Shown piece by piece: positions 58,990-64,000 of a stretch of 64,000 nucleotides of DNA. The position numbers and the translations under genes are program-made. The stretch is taken from positions 28,443,826-28,507,825 of the forward strand of contig NC_063150.1 of the NCBI RefSeq assembly GCF_020921035.1. The letters are read 5' to 3'. The notes below the pieces were generated by a model. That model ran no database searches. It worked only from the letters and a program-made list of their open reading frames with translations, and was not told the origin of the DNA. How positions within the stretch are numbered: the stretch's first letter is position 1; the number at the start of each line of letters is the position of its first letter. This stretch comes from Rhodamnia argentea (Eukaryota > Streptophyta > Magnoliopsida > Myrtales > Myrtaceae).

Positions 58990-60369
58990 GATATCGTAGG
59001 GTTGAGTTGGGCCGAGGCGAGATTCCTTAACAAAGGGTAGGCTTGCTCTGTTGGGGTCAAAGATTGTGCTGGGGGATGTCGAATCGAGTTGTGGGTCGGA
59101 CCTTGTGGGTGGGGCGCGTACCATTTGTACGAACAATTTTTTTTCATGAGCAGGATTAATCGACGGCTGTTTCTTTTGTCGTGTCAGAAGGTTTTTCATT
59201 AATCGAGGGGTTAACAGAAACGTCATGATTATTGTCATTGTGATAAAATATATAATCATCTACGAATATTATTTCACACTTAAATACATTTAAAAATGTA
59301 AAAATTGATGCTAATCCTTATATTTGCACGGAACCGTTATTCCTGGTGTTTTAAAATTTGTCATCACTTGATTAATTTTTTTGGAAACAAACAAAAGATT
59401 TTGTAATTTCTGTGAGTCAAATCTAAGTATCGCCATGGGGGCATATGCTTGCCCGACCACCATCACACTTATATTAGGCTCATGGTATAAGTCTGAACAG
59501 TTTTTCGAAATTTCAGAATTTCGCATTGCAGAGCACTATGCAAAGCCCAACTTCAGTTAGTAGCTTTTTGACTGGATGAAACAAATCTTAGGCTCTGAGA
59601 GGAATACAAAAAGATTTGAGGTTTTTCCAAATGTCAATTGTAATTTTTTATATCCGTGATGAAAATTCATTTGACCTGGTCTAGAAAAATCAACAGGAAC
59701 AAAGATATTATAGCTCACAAAGGCTTCGAAAGCTTAGCGCTTAAAAATGGAAAAGCCCAGACGAACCCAGAAGTCATTTAACATTTGCTTTGATTTGTCT
59801 AATTTAAGTGGTATTGGAGTAGAACAGCTCATATAAGTCCTTCAGGAGAAGCGCTCGAATTGCGATCGGGAATGATACCTGCTTTGTTTGGAATCTTAAT
59901 TCGGTCAGGAATCGAACTAATTGCGTGAACAAATCCCTAACAAGCGCGATTACATTAGGTTTATTAACTGTCGCAATTGCATCTAGTGGGGATGCACACA
60001 TTGCCGTAAGTAATGAAATCACATGCAAATCATAGTCATAACCCAATCCTTTCTCTCTTTCCTTCTTACACTTTTCCGCTACGTTAGTCATATTCATCGA
60101 AACATAAAAACTGACTGACAATTGTGTTAAGCATTGAGAACATCGGACAAAGCAACAAATTCTCCCCGACAAAATGCACCTGAGCAAAAACTGTGGATGC
60201 TGTTCAAAATGCCCAGTTTTGAAAAAAGCATCAGCTTTAGCCACATCGTTACGCAACACCCGTATCAAACACTCCTAGAGAAACTAAGTTTCGTATGAAC
60301 CAAAAGATAAAAAAAAAAAAAACCCAGCATCAGCATTACAGTTTTGACGAATCTCTCTCTGGTCTCTGC
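58990..60369. other. Intergenic region downstream of TPD1-like gene
   Basis: No convincing gene is present. A 154-codon open frame on the minus strand (60268-59804) has no motif I know. The right end should include the 3' UTR of the TPD1-like gene. Sequence from 58954 on does not continue the U2 array. Confidence 0.45.
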
Positions 60370-61204
60370 TCAGCAAAACTTGGCGTACTTGAAAACGAGA
60401 GGGTACATGAAGGAGTTGGAGTAAGTGAAGCGGACGATCTGGCTGGGGTTCAGGGCCTCGCCACCGTTCACGAGGCAGTCGTCGTAGGAGAGCCTCTTGA
60501 ATCTCCTCGGGTTCACCACCCTGGCCGAGGCGAACCAGCCGCAGTGGAGGTGAATGCCCGAAGGCGAGCAGCGAGGCGCGGCGCACGTGTTCACGATTTG
60601 GACTATGAACTGGGGTATCCCCGAGGACGACGAGTCTCTGCTCTGCGAGATGCTTATGTCTCTGTTTGTACACTCAGATGATGATCCTGCACCCAAAAAA
60701 TAACAAATAAAAAGGAAACAAAAAATGGGTGACAAAATGGTCATGCCCACATGCAAGCAAAGTAAAAAATGAAGGAGGGGTTGAATTTTTCTTTTTTTTT
60801 TACCGTGCAGTACAAGCCTTCTGTGGCTGAAAACTGCCATTTTTGAAGCCCTGGCCTCTGCTCTGGACTGGTTGAGACCCTCTTTGGATGAATGCAGGAA
60901 CAAACCGGGAGGGTCTTCACGTTTGTTTCGGATACGTGCAGGGGAAGAGAAACCAGGAAAAAAAAAAGGAAATCTGTCAGTATGCTTACAGTACCGAAAG
61001 ATTTCGAAATCGAGGAAACGAAAATGAGATTTTTCCATGAGCTCACAAGCTTTGTGAAACTAACGATCACGTGTGGCAACAAAGTAACCATGAAATGGAG
61101 AAAATTTCACCAGAATGCTTCGCGCAGTTGCATGGTGGGGCTTGAAGCAACAGCAGCATGGCGCACCAGAAGAAGAAGAAGAAGACCCAACAACGAGACC
61201 TCAT
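60370..61204 (-). CDS. TPD1-like secreted cysteine-rich protein
   Basis: This is a homologue of TAPETUM DETERMINANT1, the small secreted ligand of the EMS1/EXS receptor kinase in anther cell-fate specification. There are three exons on the minus strand: 61204-61111, 60914-60804 and 60686-60370. They sum to 173 aa (AtTPD1 is 176). Exon 1 encodes a strong signal peptide (MRSRCWVFFFFFWCAMLLLL, then APPCNCA). Exon 2 is a basic linker containing HRRLVLHG. Exon 3 is the conserved domain: SSECTNRDISIS, GIPQFIVQIVNTCA, CSPSGIHLHCGWFASARVVN, FKRLSYDDCLVNGG and the end YPLVFKYAKFC. Conserved cysteines and the CGWF(S/A)SAR motif are present. Introns are GT-AG. The exon 2 acceptor (GTGAAG|ACCC) is inferred from phase. 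Whether it acts in anthers or elsewhere (as TDL1-type relatives do) cannot be told. Confidence 0.9.
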
Positions 61205-61287
61205 GACTGTTTTTTTCTGGACAGCTTGTTTTGGCTCGGGGCTTCCTGTGTTGTTAGTGGAGCTCAAGAATCTGTGGAGGTGGTTCT

Positions 61288-61295
61288 TTTATATA
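61288..61295 (-). promoter_or_regulatory. TATA box of the TPD1-like gene
   Basis: TATATAAA on the minus strand about 85 bp upstream of the ATG at 61204. The position suits a short 5' UTR of about 50-60 nt. Confidence 0.65.
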
Positions 61296-61299
61296 AAGA

Positions 61300-62658
61300 G
61301 AGAAGCAGAGGATGGTCGTGACGAGTTTTGGCCTGCGTAATTCTGCGTGGGAGTGGGCATGGGGGAGGGCAAAGAGAAGCAAAGTACAGTGTGAAAGTGC
61401 AGAGAGATGACAGTCCAACTTTAATGCTCGCTCGCACCCAGTCTCTTAAATCACTTCCAACATTACGTAGTCGTGTGATTCGAGCGTAATTAACAGAATT
61501 AATCTGGGACTATCCGAATCCACCTACGCCATGAAAATAAAGAGAACCCCTTTTCAGCCATGCCAATACGTTCGGGCAGTAGCATGTCCGCTCGTCGGTA
61601 GCCGTGCGAAATCTCCCTACGCAAGGTTCGAGCGGTCACACGTCTTCGACAATACGCGTCACTACTGGAACTGGCTATGCCTTAAGGTCGTTCGTCGGGC
61701 TTCGCATCTGTCTCTCTGCCCTCGAATTCTAAGCACATTTTACCCCCTTTGGCATATCATCAAGCAGATGCCGATCAAAATTTCAAAATGGGATTAACTT
61801 GACTCTAGCCATCTGATCAATTCAAGAAATTTTTTTTTTATAGGGATAGAGAGTCCCTCCACTTTTGGCAATAGGAGAGGCATGGGCTTCTCGAGACAGA
61901 AAGTCAAATGGAATTCAGGAGGGGGGCAAGCATTAGACGTACTCTGCTTTGGCAGAAGGAAAACCTGCCCACAAAAAAGGAAGTGAGGACTGAGGACTTT
62001 GTGCTGCGATAGCCATGAATGATCCCCCCTCTTTTCTCTGTAGGGTTAAAGTTTACCCTTTTCGACTAAACCTATAAGCCTCGATCCCTTTCCTACTTTG
62101 TAAAAGAACCAAAAATTGCATCTTGTCAATAGATGGGCACATTCTGACCCCCAAAAAAAAAAAAAAAAATAGATTGGCAATTTCGACAAAAATAAAAATA
62201 AAAATAGATGGGCATTCATGAAAGCCAACCTTGTCCTAAATGCCATCACGTGCTTCACGTATAAAAATTGTCTTCATTAGAAATTTTATTCTAGCTCTTT
62301 CTTCCTTTGACCTAATTTCATATTCTTCCCCCAAGAAAAGTTCCTTCCAATTATAATGTGGATCGAATACCAAATTTCAATGTCATTTTATCGGAATTTT
62401 CAAAATCATATGTGTCGGGAAGTGAAAGAAAAGGACTCGCTCATGATATATGGCATGGATCTAATTATAATTCACCCACCCATAAGTCGTACAGTTATTG
62501 CTGGCGCCACGCGCCCTGTAACTATTTTTTTTTTTAATCGAAATGTAATTGTTTGGATTAGTTAAAGAAATTACAGTGAAGTATATGATCATGAGATAAT
62601 CCCTCGGAAATTAAAATGGCATGGGAATGCATTTGGTGCGTCTCTTGGTTCTTTGTGT
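61300..62658. other. Upstream region of the TPD1-like gene, no other gene seen
   Basis: This is promoter-side and intergenic sequence. An 88-codon plus-strand frame at 61531 has no motif. A-rich runs lie near 62150 and 62210. I see no bounded element here. Confidence 0.45.
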
Positions 62659-63195
62659 TAGGGATGAAGAGTTTCAAGGTTTGTCCGGGTGAAACCTACA
62701 ACCTATCCGTCGGAATCAGTTCTTCAAATTTTCGAATTTAGAATTTGGAAGCTACCTGCAAACCCTAAAACTTGAAACCTACATTATTCGGGTTTGAGAA
62801 TCTACCCAAGTTTCACATATATTTTAATTGAACGATTACAATGAATCATCACATCTAATGACTACAATTTGTTGTTACAATCGTGATAACAACTCATATT
62901 TACACATACGAATAGTAAGCAAATTAACAATGTAAAAGTCTTAGTCATGGACATCATCGAAAATAGAAGCTCGAAATAATGATTTCAAATTATACACTCA
63001 ACATCATACGCCGTGGAATACCGGAGAATCGCGCGAGGATATGGAACAAGAAAAACACAAAAAACTTATTAAAATATGCCCATCCAATGTAATCCATCTA
63101 TTTTTTGAACTTAAAATTTACTATGCATATCTTGAAATCTAAAATCAAACCAATTTTCCGATTTTCGATTTTACCGGAAAACTATAGTCACCCCT
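62659..63195 (+). mobile_element. Non-autonomous hAT element, copy 5
   Basis: It starts TAGGGATGAAG and ends AGTCACCCCT, with the family core CAACTCATATTTACACATACG and the GTCGGAATCAGTTCTTC landmark seen in copies 1 and 2. It is 537 bp and more diverged than copies 1-3. No clear 8-bp duplication is left. Confidence 0.65.
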
Positions 63196-64000
63196 TTTTT
63201 TGTATGACCAAACTGGACCGACTGTATCCAGTTTTTGTCTGTCCACCCGTTCTACACGTGTGTCGCAGTGTAGAAATTCGTGAACGAACACCGAGAGGGA
63301 GAGAGATGGTCATTTCTACTCGCTAGCAGAAGGTCAAACGGCAAAAGACGAATTCATCAAAAGTTTCACCAATGAGGAGTACTCGAAGCACTTGGCATTG
63401 GCTGCAACTCTGTTCTGTCAATGAAAAGATAAAAATTGAAATCCTCGAAGGTTTCGCGATTGGCAGAACAAGAAAAGCTGTGCGTCCTCTTTTTGGCTTC
63501 TTTTATCGGGCAATGCAGCAAATTTGTCTTTTCAGGTTTCCACTCTTTCTTACTGCAATTCCTCCTTCTTTCCCCCATTTCAGAAATGACCCTTCCTTGG
63601 CAAAATTAACTTTTTTTTAATTCAACTTTACTTATCTTTAGGCCCAATTGAGTGAAAGTAAAGCGGCCTTGATTTCACTCTATGTACATCTAACCTACAA
63701 GATAGTCTGCTTTTGGTCTGACCTTTCTTTATTAGCTTATTTATGGATCCATGTGAGGGGAATTCAAGGAGCTGCCAATAGTTAAATTTTACTGCCCATT
63801 AGAAGAAGATGAAGAAGAAGAAGAAAGGTCAAAAGAACAGGAGAAAAGAGCTAAGATTTTGAAGTGGATATTCATGAAAGAAAAGGACAGAAATTGCAAT
63901 AAAAGAAGAAGAAGAAGAAGAAAAGATCGCAAGTGGTCGTATGCTTTGCTAAATTTTCTAACTAATGTATAAGAGCATATGTGAATTTGATGCACAAGAA
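63196..64000. other. Intergenic tail of the window
   Basis: No gene is recognised. GAA/AAG-rich low-complexity tracts lie at 63801-63830 and 63900-63925. They produce apparent open frames with no protein meaning. Confidence 0.5.

Noticed and set aside
59804-60268. 154-codon minus-strand open frame as a gene
   Set aside because: No recognisable domain, no plausible upstream exons or promoter, and composition like surrounding intergenic sequence. Kept only as intergenic.

Overview
The window is eudicot plant nuclear DNA. It has spliced genes with GT-AG introns, plant-specific families (CAMTA, GRAS, dirigent, TPD1, group S1 bZIP), plant-type U2 snRNA promoters and AT-rich intergenic DNA full of small DNA transposons. 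The repeat style reminded me of Myrtales, but I cannot fix the genus from this sequence.

Layout. (1) 195-4741 (+): the 3' part of a calmodulin-binding CAMTA5/6-type transcription factor, cut by the left edge of the window. (2) 5986-8204 (-) and 9439-9727 (+): a head-to-head pair, the COPII GTPase SAR1 (193 aa) and ribosomal protein eL29/RPL29 (60 aa). They share about 1.2 kb that carries a telo-box and Site II motifs. (3) 11930-27248 (-): a 23-exon bromodomain and WD-repeat protein of the BRWD/PHIP class. My exon set closes to exactly 1738 codons plus a stop. It includes one GC-AG intron, and there is a likely 5' UTR intron up to about 28.3 kb. (4) 28.7-42.8 kb: gene-poor DNA with MULE-like TIR elements, a five-copy non-autonomous hAT family (the fifth copy is at 62.7 kb), Tourist-like MITEs and tRNA-derived SINEs. 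One hAT sits inside a SINE with an exact 8-bp target duplication. (5) 43195-43617 (+): an intronless group S1 bZIP gene. Its leader holds a 28-codon upstream ORF that matches the sucrose-control peptide. (6) 45441-47231 (-): an intronless GRAS protein, convergent with the bZIP. (7) 49.7-50.4 kb: the 3' remnant of a Ty1/copia fossil. (8) 51704-52246 (-): a dirigent gene, the first member of a tandem array running to about 58.94 kb in which dirigent sequence and U2 snRNA genes were duplicated together. Three U2 genes look intact (53396, 55354, 58741) and one is a deleted pseudogene (57211). The extra dirigent copies have decayed. (9) 60370-61204 (-): a three-exon TPD1-like secreted peptide gene. 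(10) From 61.3 kb to the end: intergenic DNA with the fifth hAT copy.

The genes are mostly unrelated housekeeping and regulatory loci rather than a pathway. The parts most worth a second look are the S1 bZIP leader peptide and the co-duplicated dirigent/U2 array, where the RNA genes stayed conserved while the protein gene copies degenerated. I saw no clearly new multi-gene system.
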